DNA of 64,000 nucleotides from Herpetosiphonaceae bacterium (GCA_036374795.1 DASUTC010000155.1:1-64000), one strand, 5' to 3'. Positions 8,525 to 16,312 are shown, numbered from the stretch's first letter. The notes: generated by a model not told the origin, from the letters alone. Numbers and translations: made by a program.

Positions 8525-11182
8525 CTACGCCCCGACTTCCGCACTGATCGGCGCGGAGCAGGCCGCATCCGCCGCCACCGACTCGGCCAGCGATTGGATC
8601 AGCGGCAGCGCCGTCTCGACCTCGTCGATGATGAAGACCAGCCGATCGCCGGGCTGGAGCTGCTGCCACGCGACGAGCAGCGCCTCCTGCTGATCCGCCG
8701 CGATGGTACACACCGCGTCGGCGGGCAGATGGCTGTGCATCAGCTCAAGCACCTCGCGCTCGGCCCGCCCGCGCCGGTCGCGCAGCTCGTAGAGTACATA
8801 GTGATCGGTAAACGGCAGCGTCGCCTCGACCGATGCCAGAATGTCCTCGTCGCGCCGGTCGCCGGGCAGCGCCAGGGCAAGCACGGTTTTGCGCTGGCCC
8901 AGCGCTGTCACCGCCGCGCCCAGCGCGCGGATCGCCGCCGGATTATGGCCGTAGTCCATGATCACCTGCACGCCATGCACGTCGCTGATGTTGAAGCGCC
9001 CAGGCACCATGCCGCTATCGGTGGTGAAGGTCGAGAGCGCCCGCGCGATCAGCGCCGGATTAAGCCCCGCCGCCCAGGCCGCCGCCGTTGCCGCCAGCGC
9101 GTTTTGCACCTGGAAGCAGATCGCGCCGCCTGCCGTGAAGGCTACCCGCTCCAGCTCCATCAGCTCGATCCGCTCAGCGCCGGTCGCCAGCACGATCGTC
9201 TGCTGATCGACGAATACCGCGCGTCCGCCCTCGGCCAGATGCGCCGCGACCACATGCTGCTGCGGATTGGCGCTGAAGTAGATCACCTCGGCATCGGTCG
9301 CCGCCGCCATCTCGGCTACCAGCGGATCGTCGGCGTTGAGCACGGCAGCGCCATCGTTGCGCACCGCCTCGACCACCACCTGCTTGACTCGCGCAAGCTC
9401 TTCGATCGTGTTGATGCCGCCAAGGCCCAGGTGATCCGCGCTTACGTTGGTGACAACGCCTACGCTGCACGCATCGAAGGCCAGGCCCTCACGCAAAATG
9501 CCGCCGCGCGCCGTTTCGAGGACCGCAACCTCAACCCGTGGGTGGAGCAGCACGGCTCTGGCGCTCTTCGGCCCTGAGCAATCGCCCTGGATGATGCGCT
9601 CTTTGTCGATGAACGTACCCTCCGTGCAGGTCATGCCGACGATCCAGCGCGCCGTCTCGTACATGTGGCTGATCAGCCGCGTGACGGTGGTTTTGCCGTT
9701 GGTGCCCGTCACCGCGATGATCGGGATGCGCGACGGGGCGTTGTTGGGGTAGAGCATCTCGACGATCGGACGGCCTACGTCGCGGGGCTGTCCCTGCGCC
9801 GGGTGGAGGTGCATGCGCAGGCCGGGAGCGGCGTTGACCTCGACGATCGCACCGTCTTGCTCGGCCAGCGGACGGCCAATATCGCGGCACAGCGCGTCGA
9901 TCCCGGCTACGTCCAGGCCCATGATCTGCGCGGCCAGCCGCGCCAGGCGCGCGTTGCTCGGATGCACCTCGTCGGTGACATCCGTGGCGGTGCCGCCGGT
10001 CGAGAGGTTGCAGTTGGTGCGCAGCTTGACGAGCTGCCCCGGCTCCGGCACCGACGCGCTGGTGAGGCCCTGCTGCGCCAGCACCAGATCGGTCGATGAG
10101 TCGAGCGTGATGCACGTGAGCGTGCTGCTATGGCCCGGACGGCGGCGCGGGTCCTGATTGACCTGCTCGACAAGCTGCGCGATCGTGTGGTGCCCATCGC
10201 CAACCACCTCGGCGGGATCGCGCCGCGCCGCCGCCACCAGCTCGCCGTTGACCACCAGCAGGCGGTAGTCGTCGCCGACGATCATGCGCTCGACCAGGAC
10301 CTCGTGGCTATACCGGCGAGCAATCGCATAGGCCGCGCCAACCTCCGCTTCCGTCGTCAGGTGGACGCTCACGCCCTTGCCCTGGTTGCCGCCTGCGGGC
10401 TTGACCACCACCGGCAGCCCGATCTCGGCTGCGGCAGCCCAGGCGTCATCCGCCGACGTTACGATACGGCCCTCAGGCACGGGCACGCCCACCGCGCGCA
10501 ACATCTGATTGGTCAGCGCCTTATCCTGGCACATATCCACGGCGATCGAGCTGGTAACGGATGTTTCCGAGGCTTGAATGCGCTTCTGATAGACGCCGTA
10601 GCCAAGCTGCACCAGGCTGCGGGTTGGCGTTACGCGCAGCACCGGAATATCACGCGCCTGCGCCGCCGCGACGATCGCGGCGGTGCTTGGGCCGTAACGA
10701 TACACATCGGCCAGCGCCAGCAGGCTCTCCAGCTCGGATTCCACATCAAACGGCTCGTCGTGCATCGCGGCCAGCGTCAGGCGCAGCGCAGTTTCAAAGG
10801 CTGCGCGGGCGGGCGCTTCTTCCTTGTAGGCGATCACCACCGCGTACACGCCGCGCTCGCCCGTGCAGCGCGCGCGGCCAAACGCGACGTTAAAGCCCAT
10901 CAGGTTTTGCAATTCCAGCGTGATATGCTCGCAGATATGCGCCAGGTACGTCCCACATCGCAGGCGCTCGACAAAGCCGCCTGGCCGACCCACGCTGCAC
11001 TCGTGCTTGTGTAGTCCGGGTAGCCAATCGGTGAGGCGCTCGACAAACCCTGCAAACGATGTGCTCGGACGATCTTCATACGGCCCGATGTCTAAGGTGA
11101 TCTGGAGGACCGGCATGTATGCGTGCAGGTTCGGCCCGCGCAGGGCACGAATGGATCGAATGATAATGCCGTGCGTTTCCAT
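8525..11182 (-). CDS. cphA: cyanophycin synthetase
   Basis: ATP-dependent ligase that builds cyanophycin, a nitrogen store, by adding Asp to the backbone and Arg to its side chains. The 885-residue length is normal. The N-terminal domain (about 1-160) precedes an ATP-grasp domain (about 165-470) with VVKPAGGNQGKGVSVHL near 255 and EVNAAPGLRMHLHPAQG near 450. The C-terminal Mur-ligase domain starts at about 485 with the P-loop VTGTNGKTTVTRL, then TCTEGTFIDKERI and DYGHNPAAIRAL. The start has GAAAGG about nine bases upstream. It is first in the operon, so synthesis and breakdown genes are co-transcribed. Confidence 0.96.
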   Translation of the reverse strand: METHGIIIRSIRALRGPNLHAYMPVLQITLDIGPYEDRPSTSFAGFVERLTDWLPGLHKHECSVGRPGGFVERLRCGTYLAHICEHITLELQNLMGFNVAFGRARCTGERGVYAVVIAYKEEAPARAAFETALRLTLAAMHDEPFDVESELESLLALADVYRYGPSTAAIVAAAQARDIPVLRVTPTRSLVQLGYGVYQKRIQASETSVTSSIAVDMCQDKALTNQMLRAVGVPVPEGRIVTSADDAWAAAAEIGLPVVVKPAGGNQGKGVSVHLTTEAEVGAAYAIARRYSHEVLVERMIVGDDYRLLVVNGELVAAARRDPAEVVGDGHHTIAQLVEQVNQDPRRRPGHSSTLTCITLDSSTDLVLAQQGLTSASVPEPGQLVKLRTNCNLSTGGTATDVTDEVHPSNARLARLAAQIMGLDVAGIDALCRDIGRPLAEQDGAIVEVNAAPGLRMHLHPAQGQPRDVGRPIVEMLYPNNAPSRIPIIAVTGTNGKTTVTRLISHMYETARWIVGMTCTEGTFIDKERIIQGDCSGPKSARAVLLHPRVEVAVLETARGGILREGLAFDACSVGVVTNVSADHLGLGGINTIEELARVKQVVVEAVRNDGAAVLNADDPLVAEMAAATDAEVIYFSANPQQHVVAAHLAEGGRAVFVDQQTIVLATGAERIELMELERVAFTAGGAICFQVQNALAATAAAWAAGLNPALIARALSTFTTDSGMVPGRFNISDVHGVQVIMDYGHNPAAIRALGAAVTALGQRKTVLALALPGDRRDEDILASVEATLPFTDHYVLYELRDRRGRAEREVLELMHSHLPADAVCTIAADQQEALLVAWQQLQPGDRLVFIIDEVETALPLIQSLAESVAADAACSAPISAEVGA

Positions 11183-11318
11183 AATCGAAGCCTTTCATGG
11201 TCAGCAACGCTGCCGCCCAACTTGCCGTGGCTCATCGACGGCGGCTGTTTAAGCAAAACCTGGGCCAGCATTCGAACGGCATGGGGAGCGGGCTTGTGGC
11301 GACACGCATAGCAACCAA

Positions 11319-11349
11319 AGCGGTCGAGACGCGGAGCATCTCGACCGCT
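11319..11349 (-). terminator. hairpin, probable terminator for small lipoprotein gene
   Basis: A perfect 11-bp inverted repeat (11319-11329 with 11339-11349) around a nine-base loop. On the minus strand it is followed by a TTTGGTTGC tract, which fits termination of the gene ending at 11451, about 100 bases upstream of it. It could instead be an operator near cphA, whose start is 137 bases further on. Confidence 0.55.
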
Positions 11350-11450
11350 ACGAGGAGGGGTAATTGTCCAACTATGCGTCAGGAACTCGGTCGTGTCGTC
11401 GAGCGCCCGGTTGATCATCGCACGCGCCGAGGATCTTCACGCGCTGCTGC

Positions 11451-11636
11451 TTACGGCGAAGCCGAGGGCGACGCGCCTGTATCACCGCCGGTCGTGCCGG
11501 TGCCGCCCGTGCCGGTTGTGTCGCCGCTATTCGTGTCGGTGCCGGTACCCGTGTCGGTCGTAGCCTCGCCACAGGCTGTCAGCGCGCCCAGCGCCAGGAC
11601 GCCACACAGCAGCCACGTGATAAACTTTCGTCGCAT
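11451..11636 (-). CDS. small lipoprotein with Thr/Gly tail, unknown function
   Basis: A 61-residue product. The signal sequence starts MRRKFITWLLCGVLALGALT and the lipobox LTAC puts the lipidated Cys at about residue 21. The rest is a low-complexity Thr/Gly/Asp/Ser tail (TGTGTDTNSGDTTGTGGTG) ending SPSASP, with no folded domain. ATG 11634-11636 (complement) is chosen for the GGAAGG site 4-9 bases upstream; the longer frame would add an unlikely basic extension. Such short lipoproteins are common near the membrane of Chloroflexi and Actinobacteria; no function can be assigned. It might be a truncated binding lipoprotein, but no remnant domain is visible downstream. Confidence 0.65.
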   Translation of the reverse strand: MRRKFITWLLCGVLALGALTACGEATTDTGTGTDTNSGDTTGTGGTGTTGGDTGASPSASP

Positions 11637-11758
11637 AAGATCCTTCCTCTCAGACTTAACTTCGCGCCGCCAATGGATGCAGCGCACAAGGTTCGCCTTA
11701 ACAGCAAGGAGCGTGCCAGCTCGGACACTTGTTTACCAAGCCCTGCCATCAGCCAGCG

Positions 11759-12283
11759 CTAGCGCGTGCGCTGCACATCGTCGCCCAGATCGGTCATGCG
11801 CGGATCGATCCCGCCTTCCAATCCCGTATTCGAGCCGCCGCTCAAGCCGCTCCCGCGATTCGTCGGCGTGCGCTCGACATCATCGCCCAGATCGGTGGTG
11901 CCCGCGTCGATGCCGCCTTCCAGACCGCTGTAGCGCCCCTTGCGCAAGCCGCTCCCGCGATTCGTCGGCGTCCGCTCGACATCGTCGCCCAGGTCAGCCC
12001 TGCCCGCCTGGGACCTGCCTTTCAGCCCGCTATGGCGGTCGCGGCTCAGCATGCTCTCGCCGCTCGTCGGCGCGTGCGGCGCGGCTCCGCCTCGCAGCCC
12101 ACTATGGCGGTCACGGTTCAACATACTCTCGCCGCTCGTCGGCGCGTGCGGCGCGGCTCCGCCTCGCAGCCCGGTGTGACGGTCGCCCCTCAACATGCTT
12201 CCGCCGCTCGTCGGCGTGCGCTGCACATCGTTGCCCTGGCCGGTTGCCGGGCTGGGCGTTTCTGAGCACTGCTTGTCGGTCAT
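11759..12283 (-). CDS. tandem-repeat disordered protein (174 aa), unknown
   Basis: I do not recognise this protein. After a short N-terminus rich in Ser/Thr/Pro it consists of repeats. The first half has three copies of a 24-residue unit around PTSGESML.RDRHSGLRGG; the second half has units of 34 residues around DLGDDVERTPTNRGSGL...GLEGGID, with a third partial copy at the C-terminus. It is rich in Gly, Arg, Asp, Thr and Ser, has one Cys near the N-terminus, and lacks hydrophobic segments. ATG 12281-12283 (complement) is chosen because AGGGAGGT lies about five bases upstream. The DNA repeats are 72 bp and 102 bp. The strong ribosome site argues that it is translated; the repeats suggest rapid change in length. 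Confidence 0.6.
   Translation of the reverse strand: MTDKQCSETPSPATGQGNDVQRTPTSGGSMLRGDRHTGLRGGAAPHAPTSGESMLNRDRHSGLRGGAAPHAPTSGESMLSRDRHSGLKGRSQAGRADLGDDVERTPTNRGSGLRKGRYSGLEGGIDAGTTDLGDDVERTPTNRGSGLSGGSNTGLEGGIDPRMTDLGDDVQRTR
11843..12000. repeat. 102-bp direct repeat within the disordered-protein gene
   Basis: A stretch of about 50 bases starting at 11843 recurs almost unchanged at 11945, a period of 102 bp (34 codons). A shorter third copy lies near the gene's 3' end at about 11765-11800. Confidence 0.8.
12030..12173. repeat. 72-bp tandem repeats within the disordered-protein gene
   Basis: Two near-identical 72-bp units (12030-12101 and 12102-12173), with a third diverged unit following to about 12240. 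Each encodes 24 residues of the protein on the minus strand. Confidence 0.85.
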
Positions 12284-12561
12284 AGATACCTCCCTCTTGT
12301 GATGCGATGACCGGCGTCTCCGATCCTCACACTTGCCACCATCCTGGCGCAGCAGCCTGTATGCCACGGGCAACGACGCCGGGCGGCTCTGGCACTCAAA
12401 CTACTATTTAGCGCTTTCTAGAGAGCAGAAGCGAAGCAGTGGGCACCATCGGTGCATCGTTTATTGCCTACCAGCGGCCTCTACAACACTCCTGATGACC
12501 CTGCACGGATTCAACACGACCGTGAAGCAGGCATCGTCATACATTGCCGTAGGAGCGTGCC

Positions 12562-12966
12562 ATGTCAAATTGGCAACAGGTCGGAGATCTGCAAATAGAG
12601 CAGGATCTTCAGTATCAGCAGCGCATGTGGACCGTCGAGCGGATTGGCTGGTTGCTGCTGCTGCTGGGCGGCGGGCCGCTCAGCATGGCAACCGCAGGCG
12701 ACCAGGGAGCGCCGCTGCAAGCGCAGTACGGTCGGTTTGTACGCCACGGCGGACAGGCCCAGCTAGAGATCCGGCTTCAGCCGGGTGCGGCGCAGGGCAC
12801 CGAGGCGCGCGTATGGATCGACCGCGCGTATCTGGATGGTATTCGGATCGAACACATCACGCCTGAGCCGGAGAGCATCGAAGCTGCCTCGGATCGGATG
12901 ATCTACGTTTTCAAGCTGAGCCAGCCGGGCCAGCCCACATCCTTAAATGTTCAATATCATGCCTGA
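12562..12966 (+). CDS. conserved hypothetical protein with short membrane segment
   Basis: A 134-residue protein with TAGGAG seven bases before the ATG. Residues 1-27 are polar and end in QQRMWTVERIGW; a short hydrophobic run IGWLLLLLGGGPL follows at about 28-40, then a soluble beta-rich domain (QYGRFVRHGGQAQLEIRL, then VWIDRAYLDGIRIEHITPEP). From memory, this matches a family of single-pass proteins (RxMWTVERIGW...GLFG.GPLS) found mostly in proteobacteria. Here the hydrophobic run looks about six residues shorter than in relatives and may be too short to span a membrane. Function is unknown. It is convergent with the VOC-DinB gene and separated from it by a family A array. Confidence 0.7.
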   Translation: MSNWQQVGDLQIEQDLQYQQRMWTVERIGWLLLLLGGGPLSMATAGDQGAPLQAQYGRFVRHGGQAQLEIRLQPGAAQGTEARVWIDRAYLDGIRIEHITPEPESIEAASDRMIYVFKLSQPGQPTSLNVQYHA

Positions 12967-13001
12967 AAAGGTTGGAGCGCGAGCAGCCAAGCCAGGGCTA
13001 A

Positions 13002-13090
13002 CGAAAGAACCAGGAATCAAGGGGAGAACAAAGAACAAAGGCTTAAACCCTTGTTCGCTTGCTCCTTTGATCCCTGGTTCCCTTGCTCCC
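13002..13090. repeat. family A 8-mer word array, palindromic
   Basis: Left arm words GAACCAGG, AATCAAGG, GGAGAACAAAG, AACAAAGG; centre CTTAAACC; right arm CTTGTTCG, CTTGCTCC, TTTGATCC, CTGGTTCC. The arms are complementary over roughly 30 bases with few mismatches. It fills the gap between two convergent genes, 16 bases from the stop of the minus-strand gene. Confidence 0.78.
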
Positions 13091-13105
13091 CCTTGGGCCG
13101 ACCGA

Positions 13106-13963
13106 TCAGCGTCCATGCAGCGCGCGGATCTCGCGGATCTCCGCAATATGCTCAAGCGCGTGGCTCGTCTTGATATCGACCATGCGGCGCACCGTCCACT
13201 CCTGCCCGTCCGCCCCATGCACCGCTCGCCCCCAGGCATCTGGCGTGTACTCGATCAGTTGACGGATATGCGCGCGCATCGCCCGAAACAGCTCGATCGT
13301 CGGAGCGATGGGTCGGTGCGCGTAGTAATCGGGAGCGACATACGCCTCGTTACTGCCCGGCCAGTTGTGGACAAAAGCGCGGCCCGGCTCGGCCAGCGCC
13401 GCTTTAATCGCATGCAAGAAGATGATCTCGCCGTCCGCGATATGCTGCACGGTCTGGCGGATCGTCCATGTTGCGGGCGTGAGCGACAGCTCAAGATCTA
13501 CCTCGCCGAGGCCCGCAAGCGCGCTGCTCAGATTATCCGGGCCTTGCACAAACATCGCCAGCACTTCCTCATCCGTGTGCTGAGCCGGAGTCAAGAAGGT
13601 CAGCAGCACGCCGTCGGGATCGGCGATCGTCAGCAGCCGCTCGCCCCAGGTCGTCTCGACGATCTGCGGCGCGTCCAAGCCGCGCTGCTGCAACGCCCGC
13701 CGCCGTGTATCGAGATCGGCCTCGGAAAATCGGATCGTCTCGCCCGCCTTGATGATCCGCTGCTGATCGTCGAGATAGACCCCTACATCACCAGCGCGCG
13801 GCCCTGCCAGCAAGAAAGCATCGCCGTCAGGATCGATCACGTGCGCCAGATCGGCATCAGGCGCATGCGTCGCCAGCTTAAATCCAAGCTGCTCGATATA
13901 AAATGTAAGACTCGTCGCGAGATCGGCGACAGGCAGCGCTAACGTCGCTCGTTTGGTCATCAT
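13106..13963 (-). CDS. VOC (glyoxalase-like) domain fused to DinB-like domain
   Basis: A 285-residue two-domain protein. Residues about 5-120 form a vicinal-oxygen-chelate module, with LALPVADLATSLTFYIEQLGFKL at the start and DPDGVLLTFL at the end. Residues about 135-285 form a DinB/YfiT-like four-helix domain with WTIRQTVQHIADGE and the C-terminal SHALEHIAEIREI, which place His residues where such proteins bind metal. Both folds are metal-dependent and often act in thiol or antibiotic chemistry, but the substrate is unknown. ATG 13961-13963 (complement) is chosen because GGAG lies six bases upstream. It begins one base after the GNAT gene stops, so the two are co-transcribed and probably translationally coupled. 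Confidence 0.8.
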   Translation of the reverse strand: MMTKRATLALPVADLATSLTFYIEQLGFKLATHAPDADLAHVIDPDGDAFLLAGPRAGDVGVYLDDQQRIIKAGETIRFSEADLDTRRRALQQRGLDAPQIVETTWGERLLTIADPDGVLLTFLTPAQHTDEEVLAMFVQGPDNLSSALAGLGEVDLELSLTPATWTIRQTVQHIADGEIIFLHAIKAALAEPGRAFVHNWPGSNEAYVAPDYYAHRPIAPTIELFRAMRAHIRQLIEYTPDAWGRAVHGADGQEWTVRRMVDIKTSHALEHIAEIREIRALHGR

Positions 13964-13964
13964 C

Positions 13965-14852
13965 TCAGGCTCCAAGCTCATAGTAGCCGTAGGTCGTCGC
14001 CTCGCGAAAGCCGCACGACTGGTACAGCTTCAAGGCGTTGCGATTCTCGGTGACAACGTCGATTGCGATCTGCGGCCAGCGCTCGGCTAGCAGAATATCG
14101 AGCGCTTCCAGCAGCATGTGCCGCCCGTAGCCCCGGCCCTGATGCTGCGGCAGCACGCCGAAGGCGGTCACGTCGGCCTCGTCGCAGTACCTGCCGAGCC
14201 GCAGACTCCCGATCGGCTGCCCGTCGAGCAGCCCAAGGTAGTACTGCCGATTCGCCAGCGTCAGCCCATGGCTGACCTGCGTGCGCACCTCGTCCTCGGC
14301 ATCGCCAAAGGCAGCCGCCTGAATGCGGCTCAGCGTCTCGGCGTCTGCGTCGGTAGCCGGTTGCAGCCGTAGGTTGGCGTGGCGCGGCTGTGAGCGGTCG
14401 ATCGCAGCCGGATCGAGCAGCATCCGATACTCAGCGTAGCGAAAGGCCGCGCCGACGGCTGCCGCAAACGCTTTGCCAGACTCTAGCATCTCATCGCATA
14501 CCAGCAGCAGAAGCGCCGCGCCGTGTCGGCGGCACTCGCTTCGGGCGGCATCCAGCAGCGCCCTGCCCACTCCTCTGCGCCGGTAGTCGGGATGAACCAC
14601 GCCGTACAGCTCCGGCTCCGCCGAGCGCTCCACGCGCATCAGGCCGATCAGCGTGCCGTGCTCGTAGGCCAGAAATTGATCGAGCGGCGGCGCTACCCCT
14701 GGCATCGGACCAGCCTCCGCCGCTTCAAGGCTCAGCGGAAAATCCGAGCCGTCATACCGACGGCACACGGCCAGCAGGTGCTCTGCCGCGGCGCGCTCGT
14801 CTGCGCTCAGCGCGGCCACCCCGATCACGCCATGCATGTTATTTCGCTGCAT
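13965..14852 (-). CDS. tandem GNAT-family N-acetyltransferase
   Basis: A 295-residue protein with two GNAT domains in series. Domain one (about 10-150) has the acetyl-CoA loop VVHPDYRRRGVGRALL at about 87-102; domain two (about 160-295) has VLPQHQGRGYGRHMLL at about 230-245 and ends with the typical LYQSCGFREATTYGYYEL. Both loops keep the Arg/Gly-x-x-Gly-x-Gly/Ala pattern, so both could bind acetyl-CoA. The layout resembles mycothiol synthase (MshD), but nothing else here points to mycothiol and many GNAT pairs act on other amines. The gene is followed immediately by the VOC-DinB gene, suggesting a shared detoxification or modification role. Confidence 0.85.
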   Translation of the reverse strand: MQRNNMHGVIGVAALSADERAAAEHLLAVCRRYDGSDFPLSLEAAEAGPMPGVAPPLDQFLAYEHGTLIGLMRVERSAEPELYGVVHPDYRRRGVGRALLDAARSECRRHGAALLLLVCDEMLESGKAFAAAVGAAFRYAEYRMLLDPAAIDRSQPRHANLRLQPATDADAETLSRIQAAAFGDAEDEVRTQVSHGLTLANRQYYLGLLDGQPIGSLRLGRYCDEADVTAFGVLPQHQGRGYGRHMLLEALDILLAERWPQIAIDVVTENRNALKLYQSCGFREATTYGYYELGA

Positions 14853-15320
14853 TCTCTCGTTGCTCCATCAACACCAAAAGCACAGGGCGTCCAGACCCCT
14901 ATTGTACGGCATTTCGTGGATCGATTCATACAGGCCAGGCGATCGTCATGAGCAGATAATCGGTTGGCATCAATGGCTTCCGCTAATCTTTCGTGGTTTC
15001 TAGGACATAATACGCTCACTATTGAGAGCACGTGCTGCTTCTCTTTCGGGCATAGGCAGCAAAGTTACAATACGAGCGGCTGGCTTTTTCCGATCGCCAG
15101 TGCGTCGATCGGAAAAGGTTAGAGCTTACCGAGGTGACGACTCGCTGCGCAGGTGGTGGATATTCTGAGCAGCATCCCGCTTCGAGGCTTTACACTCGAT
15201 CGATTCTTTCGGTGCTGAAGGCGTTGTTTGTCTGCTCCGTGCGGCGGCTGCGCGTGATTAAGAATATCCGAGCGGCGCGATCGCGACCGGACGACACGCA
15301 ATCCTGTTAAAAACGTGCTG
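14853..15320. other. intergenic region with one hairpin, no gene seen
   Basis: About 470 bases between the GNAT gene and the promoter of the next unit. It contains a perfect 11-bp inverted repeat (15086-15096 with 15106-15116, nine-base loop). T residues lie on its 5' side and A residues on its 3' side on both strands, the reverse of a terminator. I see no supported gene. Confidence 0.5.
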
Positions 15321-15348
15321 TTGTATTCAGGACCAAACGATCTATAAT
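15321..15348 (+). promoter_or_regulatory. strong candidate promoter for HTH-regulator transcript
   Basis: TTGTAT (15321-15326), 16-base spacer, perfect TATAAT (15343-15348). Transcription would start near 15355, placing the hairpin at 15369-15401 in the leader. Confidence 0.65.
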
Positions 15349-15368
15349 TCATGACAACACAAACAGCA

Positions 15369-15401
15369 GCGCGCTTTAGTGGAGAAAGCACTAAAGCGCG
15401 C
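15369..15401 (+). promoter_or_regulatory. leader stem-loop upstream of leader ORF
   Basis: A perfect 13-bp stem (15369-15381 with 15389-15401) and a seven-base loop, beginning about 15 bases after the predicted transcription start. No U tract follows, so it is not an ordinary terminator. A strong ribosome site (AGGAGGTG, 15415-15422) comes 13 bases later. Confidence 0.7.
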
Positions 15402-15428
15402 ATCAGATCAGAACAGGAGGTGCCTGTT

Positions 15429-15524
15429 ATGACCGTAGATCGAATTCTACCACACACGCATCCCCCGGCAGCCGCCAACCTCCGCAGCCTGTCAGCCAGG
15501 AGTGCATGCAGATGCACGATCTGA
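15429..15524 (+). CDS. putative 31-residue leader peptide
   Basis: ATG 15429 lies six bases after an excellent ribosome site, AGGAGGTG. The product begins MTVDRILPHTHPPAAANLRS and ends CRCTI before a TGA at 15522-15524. It has no recognisable domain. It precedes the HTH-regulator ATG by 49 bases and follows a 13-bp stem-loop, so it looks like an upstream regulatory reading frame. An alternative is that it is the remains of a longer N-terminus joined by a frameshift to the next gene, since another frame remains open from 15502 into that gene. Confidence 0.45.
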   Translation: MTVDRILPHTHPPAAANLRSLSARSACRCTI

Positions 15525-15573
15525 GGGGTGTCTCGCGCTACCAGTCATCTCAAGCACAAAGGAAGCTCTGCGT

Positions 15574-16218
15574 ATGTGGATTCGTGGCTACCGCGCGCCT
15601 ATTCGCCATGAGGTAGGCGCGTTTACCTTTGAGCTGCGCTTCGACACCCGCGTAGTCCACGTGACAGCCGATGGTGAGACAATCATCCTTTCATTCGACC
15701 TGATACGCGCGCTGCGGGATTTTCTCGACGTACACGGCGTGGCCCGTGCCATCAATCAGGTGCTGCCGCCAACCAATCGACGGGCACATGCCCGCATGCG
15801 TGTGCTGCGCGTGCTGACGGAGTGGAGCGATGCCCATGCGGGCCAGCCGCCGACGATGGACGAGCTGCGCGATATGACCGACGTGCAAAATCTGGGCAAG
15901 CTGCGCGAGATCCTGAGAACCCTGGATCGTTTCGGCTTTGTCCGTATGTGCGGCTACGACGAGCCGTGCAGCGCGTATGTCACCAGCCTGGGCCGCACCG
16001 CGCTACAGGAGTACATCGCCTACCTGGAGACGGAGCGCCAGCGCGACGCAGCGCAGGCGATCTACACGCCCGCTCAGGTTGCCGAGCTGTTGAATCTGAA
16101 GCTCAGCGCGGTCTATTACCTGCTGCGCACCGGGGCGCTGCGTGGGTTTAAGCAGCATGGCAAGTGGTATATCATGCGGACGGCGATCGAGGATTTTCGC
16201 AAGGCCAGAGATCGCTAG
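15574..16218 (+). CDS. DNA-binding protein with excisionase-type C-terminal HTH
   Basis: A 214-residue cytoplasmic protein. The C-terminal 50 residues (YTPAQVAELLNLKLSAVYYL, then LRTGALRGFKQHGKWYI) match the MerR/excisionase-type helix-turn-helix that reads DNA and ends with a short wing. The middle (about 85-140) looks like a winged helix: PPTMDELRDMTDVQNLGKLR followed by ILRTLDRFGFVRMCG. The N-terminal 70 residues are beta-rich. ATG 15574 is chosen for its AAAGGAAG site; the same frame is open upstream to GTG 15502. The long structured leader suggests post-transcriptional control. The target is unknown; no phage or integrase gene is nearby, so a regulator is more likely than a true excisionase. 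Confidence 0.75.
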   Translation: MWIRGYRAPIRHEVGAFTFELRFDTRVVHVTADGETIILSFDLIRALRDFLDVHGVARAINQVLPPTNRRAHARMRVLRVLTEWSDAHAGQPPTMDELRDMTDVQNLGKLREILRTLDRFGFVRMCGYDEPCSAYVTSLGRTALQEYIAYLETERQRDAAQAIYTPAQVAELLNLKLSAVYYLLRTGALRGFKQHGKWYIMRTAIEDFRKARDR

Positions 16219-16227
16219 CCGGGGGCC

Positions 16228-16312
16228 GGAGCAAAGAACCAAGAACAAAGGAGCAAGCGAACAAACCTTGAACTCGAAACCTGAAACTTTGAACTTTGAA
16301 CTCGGAACTGGA
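16228..16312. repeat. family A array followed by family B 7-mer array
   Basis: Ten bases after the HTH-regulator stop, 16228-16266 carries A words (GAGCAAAG, AACCAAG, AACAAAGG, AGCAAGCG, AACAAACC). It runs directly into B words at 16268-16312 (TTGAACTC, GAAACCT, GAAACTT, TGAACTT, TGAACTC, GGAACTG). No stem partner is obvious. The remainder to 16543 has a 9-bp inverted repeat (16312-16320 with 16358-16366) and two similar G-rich stretches near 16370-16400, but no gene. Confidence 0.72.

Noticed and set aside
13002-13090. Family A arrays considered as CRISPR arrays
   Set aside because: Units are 7-9 bases, variable and contiguous with no spacers of constant length; no cas genes are present.
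15574-16218. HTH gene considered as a phage excisionase marking an integrated element
   Set aside because: The protein is much longer than excisionases, and no integrase, att-like repeat or phage gene was found within 10 kb.
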